A DNA stretch of 64,000 nt from Pagrus major (lineage: Eukaryota; Chordata; Actinopteri; Spariformes; Sparidae): positions 25,533,806-25,597,805 of the forward strand of contig NC_133215.1 in the NCBI RefSeq assembly GCF_040436345.1, in the 5' to 3' direction. Shown here in pieces: positions 1 through 12,333 of this stretch (position 1 is its first letter; each line of letters starts with the position of its first letter). A model generated the notes under the pieces. The model saw nothing but the letters and a program-made list of their open reading frames with translations, had not been told where the DNA came from and ran no database searches. The position numbers were made by a program, and so were the translations under genes.

Positions 1-85
1 TCCACATCCCCCCTTTAGTGGCTCTATGCCCCCCAGGGTGGTACCCCCTGAGTCTGACAGCTACTGGATTATGTTATTTAGGAAA

Positions 86-450
86 ACATAAAGGGGCACT
101 CTACTTTTGGAGAAGAAATTCAAACTCAGAATTTTTATATTTGCAATATTGATGAGGTAATAATACAAACTCAGAAATATTTACTTTTCAACAAGCTGTT
201 CTCAGAGGAAAATAAGGTCCCCGAACACTGTTTGAAGCTAGAAAGGTGGCAGGGTCCGCCACATATAAACAAAGTAAAACAGTATGAAAGTGTGTTGTCC
301 TTCAAGGTCAGTTTGTTTACTCAGTTTATTCAGTCACAAAAAGCAAACAGAGTTTGTTTATTTAGTTTGTCTAGGCATACAAAATCAGTAAATGGAGATT
401 TTTCTCATCTGATTTAAATTTCTTCCCCAAAACTACATAGTGCACCTTCA
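86..450. repeat. MITE-like element, family A
   Basis: The left end reads as a degenerate form of AAAGGTGCACTATGTAGTTTTGGAGAAGAAATT, and the right end (about 415-450) is its inverted complement ('tttcttccccaaaactacatagtgcacctt'). The interior (about 190-330) matches copies near 40.9-41.1 kb and 53.1-53.3 kb, including the shared 'ggcagggtccgccacatataaac' segment. Inverted ends plus several copies and no coding capacity indicate a non-autonomous DNA transposon. The superfamily is not assigned. Confidence 0.7.
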
Positions 451-3400
451 ATGTAGTGGAAGAACTTCCTCAATTCATGTCATGTATATTGTAATATCGC
501 ACACAATGTCTCACTGTGCTTTGTAGACCTGAAACAGCAAAGGACCCTGACCTAGGCAAAACTCTCTAAGAAGATGGAGAAAATAGTCCTTAATCCTCAG
601 CACAGGAAGGAAAAACACAGAGGAAACCTCAAAAGAGATCATTACAAAATCAATAGAAAGTTGTAACAGAGGATGAATATGAAATCCATAATGGTTTGGA
701 GGATGTGCAGTTTGATTGACAGTGTCAGGGCATGCAGGACAGGGAGCCTGGTGGAGATAGAGCAACCTAACCTGATGCCAAACTGCTCAAAATGTACCCT
801 TTCGTTGGATTGGAGATTAAAGTCAGAGTTGATCAAAATATTATGGACTATAGTTGCCAAAGAAGTATTCAGATAAATGAGGTGAATTAAAAGCTACACG
901 TGATGTAGTAAATGTACTGTAATTCTAATACTATACAATGTTAGTACCAGGCACTTAAGCAGAGTACATGAGTAAATGTACTTTCCATCTTTTGATATTG
1001 CTTGACAGACTCAAATATAAATGTTAATAAACTTTGTAGCATTTCTCATTCGTAGTTTACATGCAGCCAAACAAGCATTATTATTTCGCAAGGACAAAAA
1101 GAATATACATATGAAACATTTACACAAGCACAAATATAGTATATTTTATACATTTCTAAAAAAAAAACATACAAAAAAACAGGACATAGACTTTCTGAAA
1201 AAAATCCCTCTCAACCATCACGTATGACCCACAGAATGTGTGTGGTGTCGTCTGTATCTGAGACCCTGCCTCCTATCTGCATTTTCTTATTTTTCTAGTA
1301 TTTTGCTATGTTCTGGATGTTTTCGGGTGTCGGCCTTTGGGCAGTGGGTGTGTAACCCCCAGGAAATAACAGCGCAAGGTCCACACTCTAAAAAAACGTA
1401 GCAACCAGGTTACATTGCTATCTCATTCCTGTCTTCAACTCTACCCTGTGTCTGTTTGACTGCAGGCGGGGTGAGCTACACACACAAACACACACACACA
1501 CATGCAGGGTAGAGAGGCTAACAAAGAACAGGATGAAGCGTGCACTGCAGCTGCTTTCGAAATCAACATCTGAAGAGCTGTCAGAGGTGTGGGCCTGTTT
1601 ATTTGTGCTTTTGAACATAACGGCTGTGAAAATAAGTCAGAAAATAATGTTTAATTACTCTGATTTCACTGCCATGTTCTCGCTAACGCCGCTCCTTCTC
1701 TTCATTCTCTCTCTAGAATGACCACGACCACTGCTGCTCTCTTTGTCTGACTGTTGAGCTGGGGAGGGGATGGTCAACTTTGAATGATGTGTTTACCAAC
1801 AGCAACTCACAAATCCTGCATAAAGAATTGTTTTTGTTTATCTATTGTTCTGCATTGGGCAAAAATGGCACATGGTCATGGTCCCGTTCGGTCTGATTAC
1901 TCACACGCGGATGACTTTCAAGGATTGATGCTTCATTCTGTATTTTGTTGTTACATGCTTTGTTTATTTGCAAATTAAACAATTATAATACATTAATCCT
2001 TTATTTCCTTTATAGTTAAATTTCATTGCAATAATTACTTCCCAAAGAATTAAACAAAATCATAATAACATTTACTTGTGCAAGGGTGGGGAAGGACATT
2101 TATTTTTATAGTTATTGCCATTTTTCTCCAAATTGTTGTAACTGAATGTTTTATGGGATCTACTTATTACTTGCTGGTTTATTTTGTTTGAACACTGTAA
2201 CAAATTAGGTTAAACAACCTGAGGATTAAAGTTTTAAGCTCATTGTTTGGAAGTATCTTGTTTCAGGTGTTCATAAAAACAAACTTACTTTTTATTTACA
2301 TATGGAAAAATATGGAACATTTATTTCTAAGTGATATAATATAATTATTTTCCCAGGGTCTTTTAGTGCCATATTAAAAGCCAATAAAATGTTATTTACT
2401 GGGAGAGGACTTTTGCAATTTCAAGAGCCACTGACTAAACCACAGAAAAAAAATGTTGCAATTAATGCAAGTTGCTCAATGATTTCCTGCTTTACAGCAG
2501 CATTGGTTTCTGAAAGCGATGTATATACCGTACATATACAGCAGGCTATGCAACAATGACAAAGATGTGGAAACTGAAGAAAGACAAATAAACATGAACA
2601 ATCTACAGAGACTGTCGTATTCACATTTAGAGGTCAACGTACGCAGAATTGAGCTGACTTGGTCAGCTGATTCTTAATCCTCCACCTCAGTCCACACATA
2701 CAGATTGCTAAAATGTACGGTAGGCAATATGATATGCAAATACTGCTTTGTGAATTTTCCATAAAAAGACTATGTGAACATTTTAATCAAAAATGGTTAC
2801 GTTGATTTCCATAGTAAAGCTAAAGACATGGTTAAGGCAACAATATGTAGAAATGCAAAGCTAACATGGACCTGGAAACAACACCACCTTGCTATGACAT
2901 GCTAATGGATAAGCCTCTGTCAAAACAGGCTAACTTGGATTATGATCAGAAACTAGCGAGTTGACAGCTTCACCAACATAGCCAAACATCAAGCAACTGC
3001 AACAACGCATGACATAAGAGCTTTTCACACCGACTCTGCATTATCGCCGCAGTGAAGGCTCGCCTTTTCTCTGCCTTTGTTTGTTCATACTGACCAAACA
3101 AAGGCGCTGCGAAACGAAAAGAGGTGCGACGGTACACATCATGGCGGTGAGATCTGTGTGTTTTTTTTCCCTCCGGTTTCCACCTGTTAATCTAAACATG
3201 TATCTGCCGACTGTTTATAATCATACGGATGCTGTTATAATGTGTTGTGATTGAGATCCTGACCCACATGCATCCTGGAAAGTGTCAAAGTTATGTTTTT
3301 GCTCTATATTACATAATCACATAATCACCATCAGTAAACAGTGGACTCTGTCTGGCTCTCACTCGCGGGGAGGGATACTGTTTTTCCAGGGGGAGAGTTC

Positions 3401-4970
3401 ACTGAAGTCTCGGTCAGGAGGGCTGACCGTCGTGGTGACTTTTTTTCAATACAAGTTTTGCCAGCGACAGTATCTACAACAACACAATAGTGGAAGGAGA
3501 CAAATACATGATGAGTTAAAGTTTTTTGCTCAATATCACGTCACGTAATAACCGCCATTCAACTGCGGGAGCCGCCTGGCTCTGCTGCTGGGGACAGACG
3601 CTGTTTTTCAGGCAGAAATGTGATGAAGATTCAGTAGGACAGACATGATGACAGAGGCTTCATCGTGTATAACTGCAGTAGTTTTTTCCTCATATCAGTT
3701 GCCAAAGACACTACCAGTTACCACGTTACTGTTTGGTCATGTTACGTTGCTTTGTGGGTTGAAGTGTGGGACATTCTTTTTTATTTGATGAGTAAAGTAT
3801 GCGTGTAGCTGCCAGACAGTGAAAACCATCAGATCGACACACCCCTGATCTGCACTTCTGGCTTTTTGTGTCAGCTTCACTACATCAAGCTTCCTCTGTA
3901 GCCCAGTTAACAGTTAGCCTAAACATAGCTCTGAACCTTTGCCAGTGACAGTCACTTCCAGTCTTTCGTCTATCTTTAAATAACAAAGCACTTCCCTTTC
4001 AGTAACAACCACAAACATTCCCGTGACAGTTCCATCTTTGCAAACTGTGCGGATCTGATCAGCTGATTGTTTTGATCATCAGTAAGCATCTGAGAGCAGT
4101 TACCATAAATCCCAGTGTAAACTCTCCTGTGGGAGGTCAGGGCTATATGGACCAGGAGGGAAAGCCCTCGCCAGTAGTCACACCCATTGTACTGTAACAC
4201 TGCTGATCAATTCATGACTTACTGTCTCTCACAGTAAAAATCACCAATCACGCTCGCCTGGAAGACACTTTTAGACTCAAGATGCATTGATTTATCTTTG
4301 CATTTACAGCTTAAATCTTATCTCACTTCTTATCTCAAACTATCTCCCACTTACCTCGAATTTTCTCAAATCTTAACCTCATTCACTGCACGCTGTCTGC
4401 ACGGATCCAAACACTGATTAACAAGACAGTCTACAGCCACACTGTGCACCAGACACCAGATGAAGATGAGAATCATTCTGCTACTTCAACCATGACTGCC
4501 TATACCTTCACTATGACTTCCATAGCAGCCATTCAGCCGGAAGAGCATCAGTGAGGTCCAACGCTGACGTTGTGATAGAGCCTTGTGTTACCAGTCAAGT
4601 TGAAAAAACATTTCTTTATGTTTTAAACTTTGTGCACATGAGCAGTATCACAAAGGACATTCCTAAACAATGAATGCTGTATTGTCAAGAATTCTCTTGA
4701 CTGATGTGGACAATCTGATAACGCCTTGTTGGGGTTGTTCCTGGAACATCGTAATTAAAAAAAATTTCATGGTCAAGGTCACAGCTTTGCCCCTGAAAAA
4801 TAAGCACATGGGAGAAGTTAGCTTTTCTAACATGTGGTTCACGGTTTGAACCCAAACCGTGAACTTTTCCTAACCCCAACCATGTATTTTGTTGTCTAAA
4901 GCTAATCAAACTGCAACAGAAAACTGATTTCTTTTTTCTTTCTAAAAACATGAAAATAATAAGTCAGCTA
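451..4970. other. Intergenic, no gene recognised
   Basis: AT-rich DNA with only short chance reading frames. It holds a small CA-rich tract (about 1479-1502). A GC-richer patch at about 3010-3150 contains the phrase 'ttttcacaccgactctgc' and may be a transposon end, but I could not pair it with a partner. I see no splice-bounded conserved exon on either strand. Confidence 0.5.
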
Positions 4971-4972
4971 AG

Positions 4973-5130
4973 TCAGTGGTCTTCAACCCCTGGTCCTTAA
5001 ATGATCAGCTTGTCATCAAGCTCTGCTGAAGCCTGATAATGACCAAATTCATTTGAATCAGTCGTGTTGGGGCAGGGAAACATCCTAAAACATGCACGGC
5101 AGGGGGGACGCCGAGGACCCCGAGGACCTA
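4973..5130. repeat. Dispersed repeat fragment, hAT-MITE-like
   Basis: It begins 'cagtggtcttcaacccctggtcc' and continues through 'catttgaatcag..gtgttggggcagggaaacat..taaaacatgca', ending 'ggaccccgaggac'. This wording recurs in many fish genomes as a short hAT-like non-autonomous element whose 3' end is the inverted complement of the start. The right inverted end is degraded here. The assignment is from memory of the family and not from a search. Confidence 0.45.
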
Positions 5131-6440
5131 ACTCTGGCCATATTGACAATGGCAGCTATGGAAAGGAAAGTTCATCAGTTCTGCGACCAAACTAGTATAC
5201 AGGACCAGCTCTACAAGGTTTAAGTGACTTAAGGTTTTGGTGACCGCTCAACGAGACGACGTCACTAAGGCGACTGTTGGCTGTGTAGTCTTTACAATTA
5301 AGTTTTTTCACTGTCTTATATTTCATTAGTTTTATGACAAACTGCAACTTTCTCAAGTTGAAAAATGATCTTTTTTGTCTCTCTCCATTCACTACCATAC
5401 ATATTTTTTCCAAAATAAGGTCAAATGAGGAAAACTGGAAGGGACATGACTTTGGCTCTCTACACCTACACACTCCGATCCCCCACCTCCAAGACAAAAC
5501 CCACTTCCTGCCACCCTAAAATAGCTCAAACATCTGTACCATGACACCACTTGAACAAACACAACACAGAACAGTACAATACAGGATGGCAGTGGGTTGA
5601 CTTTGTCAGCATTTGGTAAACACTGGGGGCGATGTCTCCCCCTCAAGAGATAGGCCTATTACAGTTTAATTACTTTTCTGGCATCTATAAAGTTAGTGGG
5701 ACTTGTGCAACACCGGATGCTTATTTTCCATGATGCAGCACATAAAAGTCTTATGATCTAACAAAAAAAAAGTACAATGGATGAAGAATAGACTCCCTCC
5801 CTCCCTTTCCCTCTCCAGCCCCACCCCTCTCTCTCCCACACACACGTTGAAGGCAACATCATCCATCATTGTTACCATTAAGTTTGCAATCTTTTCAGTG
5901 TTTGAGCAATACCTGAAACATGTTTCCTCAAGGAAGTCTGGCTATTTTGATACCTGTGGGCATTCCCATCTAAGGTGAGAGCAGACTCACTTTCTGATTG
6001 GATTGAACCTGCTCGATGACGCTGTGGCCTTTATTTTTGGGTGATGATGAAATACTGTACACGCTCCCAACAAACGCCACACCCAGCCCTACTTTTACTT
6101 GCCAAAGGATGCTTTTCAAATGGGACAGGCAGGTCCACATTCACCTAGAGTTTCTTCAGCCTATCATTATCTCCACTGTGCCACTTTTGCCAGCCCTGTG
6201 AGTGGGAAGGTGCGCTCTCTGTCAGACAGTGTCTCGGAATGTAGTGAGGATGGAGGCAGCGCGCCGCCGTCTGTCCCTTTCGATTTCCACCCGCACTCGC
6301 TGTCTTCTCGGGCGCACTTGCGCAACAGCAGGCAGAGCCGCGGAAAGTCTCATTTTCTCACCTCGTGAACACGCGGCGAAGGAGGGGGGCGTGTGTGAGG
6401 AGGCGAGAGGGAAATCCATGACTTCCGCGTTTTTCCTCCC
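5131..6440. other. Intergenic DNA leading into the TNF ligand promoter
   Basis: No coding exon is recognised. GC and CpG content rise from about 6200 to 6440, as expected just upstream of the TATA box and first exon of the plus-strand TNF ligand gene. Confidence 0.5.
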
Positions 6441-6466
6441 TGTGTGAAACTATGTGCATAGTAGGG

Positions 6467-6475
6467 TATAAAAAG
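6467..6475 (+). promoter_or_regulatory. TATA box of the TNF ligand gene
   Basis: TATAAAAAG lies about 190 bp upstream of the chosen ATG (6658), at the edge of a CpG-rich stretch. A start of transcription about 25-30 bp downstream (near 6500) would give a 5'UTR of about 160 nt. A focused TATA promoter suits an inducible cytokine-type gene. Confidence 0.6.
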
Positions 6476-6657
6476 CCACCATGGTCCTCAGAGTCGCGAC
6501 ATTCACCTGAAGCCGCGGACCGGGCTGTGTGACAATAAGAGGACTATCTCGTGGAGGTCAAACACCTGGAGCTGTACGACTCCCACAACTTGCATTTGCA
6601 CTTGAAGCCTTTAACAAGTGGACGGCGAGGCACCCTTCGGACGTCAAGAGTAAAGAA

Positions 6658-7870
6658 ATGGACGTTGAGTCTCTCCAGAAGAGCGGTCGCCGGCGGAGAG
6701 GCTGCCTGGACGCTTTTCTCGTCGCGTCCATCACCTTTCTGTTCGTGGCGGTGACAGCTGTGGCTCTCGGCGGGGCGATGGTTGTGATGGAGCTCAGGTC
6801 CAAACTGAACTCCCCGAGTCGCTCCCTACAGGTTGGGACGTCACATCAGACAGGAGACGCACCAAGTTCAGGATACAAGGTAAACAAAATGACTGTTGCT
6901 CATGAAAAAAGTCTCTGGCTCTCCTTTTCAAGTTGGACCCATGTTCTGTGCACATTTTAATCCACTTCATCTTTTTCTGTTTTGTGAACAGATGCAGAAC
7001 TTTGCCTACCTACAAGCCACCTCAAGTATGTCTATTTTTATTTGTTATAGCAGGCATTTAACACAAATGTTTAGGGACAGAGTCACAAAAATATGCCATT
7101 TTTTTATTTATTTATTAATAAATAAATAAGAGTAGTTAGATGATGTTTTTTATTAATAAATAAATAAGAGTAGTTAGATGATGTTTTTTATTAATAAATA
7201 AATAAGAGTAGTTAGATGATGGTGTTTTTTATTAATAAATAAATAAGAGTAGTTAGATGATGTTTTCTTCTATTAAGTGGAGTCTTTTTCCCTCCTCATG
7301 GACAAACTTTAAAGATGTGGCCTAAAGGTCCTTCTTCTGTATCGCTTTGATGACTTTAAAAATAGAGTTGCTTGTAGCTCTGCCATTTTCAGACTGAAAG
7401 CCAGACAACATCAGACAGAAATGTATCAGACAAGCTTGCCCTGTGTAAACACCGTCTAAATTACACGTGTTTTGTCTCCTCCTGCAGGCGATGTAAACAA
7501 CTTCACCATGCGCTGGGCTCCAGTAGAGTACGGTCCTGGCAACTCTGTGGGAAGCAGCTTTGTGTTTGACGAAGATCAGCACTCTCTGAAGCCCCAACAG
7601 ACGGGGATTTACTTCATATACATTGATCTCAACCTCACCTGCACCTTCAGGTGTCAGGCAGGTGTCCTCAGAGTAAAGGTGGGCGATAAGCTCACCTGTG
7701 AAGTGGAGCTTCCTGAGAAGGCAGATACAATACCTGTGAGCAAGAAGTGCTGGACGGTGAGCCTGATAAACGAGCAGGGACTGGTTACTAAGATGATTGC
7801 ACCAAAGGAACTGCAGTACTGGAAAGTGGAGATGAACAGCTCAGGGTTGGGGATGTTTCTTGTGGACTAA
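6658..7870 (+). CDS. TNF superfamily ligand, CD70/TNFSF9-like (3 exons, 212 aa)
   Basis: Exons are 6658-6879, 6992-7025 and 7488-7870 (stop TAA 7868-7870), with GT-AG junctions and phases 0 and 1 that join cleanly. It encodes a type II membrane protein. A short basic cytosolic tail (RRRRG, residues 11-15) precedes a transmembrane helix (about 19-42) and a stalk. A compact TNF homology domain follows from about residue 85. It contains the family signature GIYFIYIDLNL and ends with the usual C-terminal strand, GLGMFLVD. Cysteines in CTFRC, LTC and KKCW could form disulfides. TNF ligands form trimers that bind TNF-receptor family members. The short domain, the extra cysteines and the position beside TNFSF14 resemble mammalian CD70 and TNFSF9, but orthology to one of them is unproven. 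ATG 6658 was chosen because the reading frame upstream of it has no ATG, only a GTG at 6529. Confidence 0.85.
7105..7265. repeat. Minisatellite of about 37-40 bp units, 4 copies
   Basis: Four near-identical tandem units of 'tttttattaataaataaataagagtagttagatgatg' lie inside intron 2 of the TNF ligand gene. The third junction carries an extra 'gtg'. Such high identity suggests recent expansion and a length-variable locus. Confidence 0.9.
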
Positions 7871-8179
7871 TGTGGACACTGTCGTGTTGCTGCTTCCATG
7901 AAGAGGCAGATCAGCCCTTGAACTTGTGGGTCGTCACCAAAAAGCAACACCGGTTTGTGTTTTCTTCAAGGCCGAGTGGGGGGAAATGGGCGCTGGAGAC
8001 ATTTTAAAGCTATTATGAAAGTTCTTGCAAACTGAAGATGGAAGACAATGAAGCTCAGCAGGATTTTAAAGTGGAGTCTGAGGAGAAGTTGCATTTATGA
8101 CAATGCAAACAGCATACGGAAAAGACAAGACACTCACCTCCTTCTGTATAAATACGTATATACTGTATGTTACTCTGTG

Positions 8180-8240
8180 TATGATATATTTATTTACTGA
8201 AATTGAACTATTTATATTCTATTTATAATAATGTGTATTT
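8180..8240 (+). promoter_or_regulatory. AU-rich element cluster in the TNF ligand 3'UTR
   Basis: About 310 nt after the stop codon the sequence has several ATTTA pentamers in a U-rich setting (ATATATTTATTTACT, CTATTTATATT, CTATTTATAATA). AREs of this type shorten the life of many cytokine mRNAs. That the 3'UTR reaches this point is inferred; I found no unambiguous AATAAA to end it. Confidence 0.5.
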
Positions 8241-8942
8241 TGATGTAGCTATCACTACATTAGTGTTGATGTGCAATATACGGCAAGTTCAATCAGCCTG
8301 CATTGTGTTAAATACGATTTTATTATAGCTCTGTCTTCATTTTATAAATGGCTCAGGGCCTAAAGTCATGGCTTACAAATGTATGTGATCCTCCTCCAAA
8401 ACTGCAACAAGCTCAACAAGGATCTCATTAAGTCCTCTCGACTAAACAAGTGTATGTAAGTTGAGTCATTCAATCTTGTCTGGCAAATTATGAAAAACAG
8501 TTATGAGTAACACTTACAGAAACAAGGTCCCATGACAATGATCCTTCTGTAATCAAAAACATGACGAGAATGACTGAATATCTTTAATATGTGGACTCAT
8601 ATGTAAGTCCTATGGACGAACTACATACTGTTGAATGTATTTCATTGTTATCCATATTAAACATGGATTCTGTGAACACTGAGATGACAAGTGTGAGAGT
8701 GATTGTGACAAAGTTTCATGTGGAATATGAAGAGTTGGTAGGTAGAGGAAAGTTCTCTGCTGTTGCGCAGCCAATACCGGGAACTGTGTGTACATCACTT
8801 CCTGTTTATTTACCATAAAGTGTGGTTTAGAAAAAAAAAACTGTGGGCCAGCAAACAAACACAATTACAACTCATGTGATATATAAACCAAAGGTGCTGA
8901 TGTCGGGTGAAAACAAGTCTTACCTCCTCTTATGATATACGA

Positions 8943-8984
8943 GTTACGGCTTTCATTTTGTCAGCGCAAAATGAAAGCCGTAAC
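8943..8984. repeat. Perfect 18-bp inverted repeat with 6-nt loop
   Basis: Left arm 8943-8960 (GTTACGGCTTTCATTTTG) and right arm 8967-8984 are exact reverse complements around TCAGCG. It lies about 1.1 kb beyond the TNF ligand stop codon. It is not followed by a T-run, and its function is unknown. Confidence 0.85.
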
Positions 8985-11900
8985 AGAGGGCAAATATTGG
9001 AGCCTGAAAGGAAATGCTGAGTGCGATTTTTAAACATTATTCTGTTGTTTTTTTATGGCCACTCTTTCTTCATAATCAGTGATTCCCCAAATGAACAACA
9101 CATAAGCAAAGTACAATTCATTATTTATGTCTAAAACTACACAGCAGTCCTAACAGATGGGTTTAGATCCTTTACTGAAAGTGGCAAAAATAAATATTTT
9201 AACAATAACAATTTATCAAATGACAATGTCAAAGTAACCTACAGAGAATTGTCAGTCAAATCTGCATCTTCCTTTGGTTTTAACTGAGCTCACAGCAGCT
9301 CATCTTTTAGCCGACCGCCCCATGGCTTCACTGGTTTGGTGCACTCGGTTCCCTCATAGTGTCGTTTTCAGCCACAGCAGGCAGCTGTTGTCAGAGAAAA
9401 AGCCCCACTACCTGCTCAGCACCCAACAGCAGACAGACTCACTTAATGACTATAGTCACCACTGAATTGTGCAATTCCCATCACCTAGTTAAAAGTTAAG
9501 TAAAATTAGTAATAAATGACAGATATGGGATATTTTAAGGTTTGTTGAAAGCTCACACTAAACTGCATTGCTGTCTAAATTTTGTATGAAGAACCAGTTT
9601 CAGGAGCATGAAAAGTTGGGGGGAAAATTCTAATACATTTTGTTAATGTAGCCATTAAAGGTTTCTTCAGGAACCCTGCAAGCGAGCAAGGTTCCTTGAA
9701 TATTCCCAGGGCTCCTTGAGGCTCTATGATTCCAAGAGTGTAGCTGGTGAACAATGTGCAGCATTCAGAAGCTAAAGAGGCTGAAATGTCCCTCTGTCAA
9801 CTGATAGATACCAAAATCAGAGCTAAAAGAGAGTGAATATCAGACTTAAAAGTGTTACTGATAACTAAATATGATACTTCATCTCCCCCCTTCCAATACA
9901 AGGAGCTTTTGAAACGTTAGCTTGTGAAACAAGCTGCCAACCACTTGAGGAGGCAGATAATTTGAACAACAGCAGTGTTGTGACGTGAATGCAACGATTA
10001 ATTCACAATGGAAACACTAAGTAGCTTACTTTGCTAAGCTAGCAAATGTTAGGGCAGTAACATTTGCTAGCGCTCAGCGCTGTAGAAATCAGCCATTTTT
10101 ACTTTTCTTTTTTTTCTCCCACAAACTGGCAACTACTTATGGCGTTATACTATTGGCTCACACACCTTCTCAGAAGTTGGGACCAACCAGTAATTCTTAC
10201 ACATAAAAATATTATCAATATGACCTTTAAATTTAACTGGTAGACACAACTCCAAGTAAATGATAGTGTTGCTATGTAACCTCTGGATGTGTAAATAAAT
10301 AACTGTTTGTGGAAAAGTTCACCATACCAACTCAGAAGTTGATATACCACATTATTGTGTTAACTGCTGCCCCAGGGTGTTCAAGAAACGAGTTGTTGCA
10401 GGTTTAAAACTGCAAACCAGCAAACATTGATGCAAACTATCTTATACTTAAAAATGAGTGGCGAAATTGATTCAATCTGTGTTCTTGACCTCAAGTGCTA
10501 AGTCACATATCTCTTAAGCAACATTATGTAGAAATTGGCATTTTATGCGATTTGGCGCCCCCCACAGTTTCTGAGTGCAATATCACTGTTGTAAATACAA
10601 ATCCCAGCTCTGTAACAGTTTGTCAGATGTAATGTAGGTGCTACCTCCAAACAAAACTCATTACGTCATGACAATGTTTTGTGTTGAAAACTTGTATGTT
10701 GAAGTAAACATGTATGTAACGCTGTGATCCTCCCCTCTCACTGAAGTGACAGTGCAGAAACAAGTTATTGGGGGGCAGAGTGGCTGAGACAGAGACACCA
10801 TTCATCCTGGTACAAGACACTGTACTATAACGTGATTTTAAAGTCGTTATTTTAAGGTAAAAACGTTACATAATGTTGCTTTAATTTGTTAACAAGATAA
10901 CAGCACAAGGCAAATTTAAAGGTGCATAAAATATTTGCAATCTGCATTGTTTAAATTCATTCTTCTTACATGTCTTTGCCAACACATTGCCACCTGTAGA
11001 TCAGTGGTTTGTGTGTGTGTCAAATGAGACGGGCACGTATTGTACTAGAGCTCAGAAGTAGACGTATTTATTTTGCAGAACGGCCCCTTTCAGACTGCAT
11101 TTGTTGTGTAAATGATGTTGTTTATTTATGCTGATGCATTAATGTGTAAGCAGCCTTTTAATGTTGCAGCTTGGTCGAGTTTATACTGTTGGGTAGTTTA
11201 ATTAAGAACGATGCATCATATTTTAAAGGCTGAATATGCGTAATGTTGTAAAATCTTAATCTTAAGCATAGTTGTCAAATGAATATAATGGAGTAAAAAC
11301 ACAATGTGCTTGAGCAAATATACGCAATACACTAATCTAACGGTGCAATTACATGAAGTGTTTTTCTGCACAAAGCATTCATGCTCAAGCCGCAAGTCTA
11401 TTATAATATGTTTGTATCAGATACACAGATGTTTATCTGTGTCTTCAGGAAATGACCCAAATATTTCAGCTTCATCTGAGGTCAGTCTTTCCACTCCCCT
11501 GTTCCATCTCAGTGGGGATTTGGCCACCTGTCTGTCTACCTGTCTACAAGGTTTCCTGTTTTCACACTGTTCTCATGCACCCGTTGCTTCTTGTTTCGCC
11601 TCTTTTTCCACCGTAATTCCCTGGCAGAATTCCCTCGTTGGTTGCCGAACTCGCCTTACTTGTTTCTACTTAACACTCTTTGTCTTTTTTTTTTTCCATT
11701 TAACACATTGCACTTTTTGCAAAACTTTCCCCTGTACACAGTGAGAAGAGCTGAGTCAGCCACAGCAACCTCAGTAGTCTTCCCCTCCATCCTCTCCTCG
11801 GTGCATCCTCACTCAACCACATCCTGCTATTCACACACACACAAACACACACACAGCTTTGCAGGTGTTTGTGTTTGTTGTGAACTGATAAACCTGCAGC

Positions 11901-12080
11901 TTATGCAATGCAACTTACTAAGCTATGCATGTTGCATTCTGTGGTTTGTCTCAGTGTGCTGATGGTATCCAAGCTGGTTCCAAACAGTCTTATGTGTGTA
12001 TACATGGTGTATTTTGTGAGCAAGTTACAATCTTATCAGGAACTGATGCTACTTCATATTTTTGTTTGATAAGAAACAGC
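8985..12080. other. Intergenic between the two TNF ligand genes
   Basis: No conserved exon is seen on either strand between the convergent genes. The longest open frame (11304-11744, plus) has low-complexity composition and no recognisable domain. A short CA-type tract lies near 11835-11855. Confidence 0.5.
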
Positions 12081-12082
12081 AT

Positions 12083-12088
12083 TTTATT
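12083..12088 (-). terminator. Poly(A) signal AATAAA of TNFSF14
   Basis: On the minus strand AATAAA lies about 246 nt past the TNFSF14 stop codon and is the first canonical hexamer downstream. It would give a short 3'UTR. Confidence 0.5.
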
Positions 12089-12333
12089 CACACAACAAAA
12101 TACATAACAATCATCAAGTAGGATTATATAACCTGAATATCAGGTACTTTTTATGATATCACAACCATTTGTTGTTTTTTCATAAGTGATTCAAATACAT
12201 TCATCGAGTACGGTATAATTTAGATCATATATATATCACATATATTAGAAATATACAATTCACCACAATATATGGTGTCAATTAACACAGAGACATAGAA
12301 TCTGATCACAATGTGGAACAGAGGTGTTTGCCT

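Noticed and set aside
6529-6657. Upstream extension of the TNF ligand frame starting at GTG
   Set aside because: It lacks an ATG. The first ATG of the frame (6658) gives a standard type II ligand start, and the stretch lies in the predicted 5'UTR after the TATA box.
11304-11744. 146-codon plus-strand open frame
   Set aside because: It has no domain, no splice context and a composition rich in runs of F, L and S. In 64 kb of AT-rich DNA such frames occur by chance.
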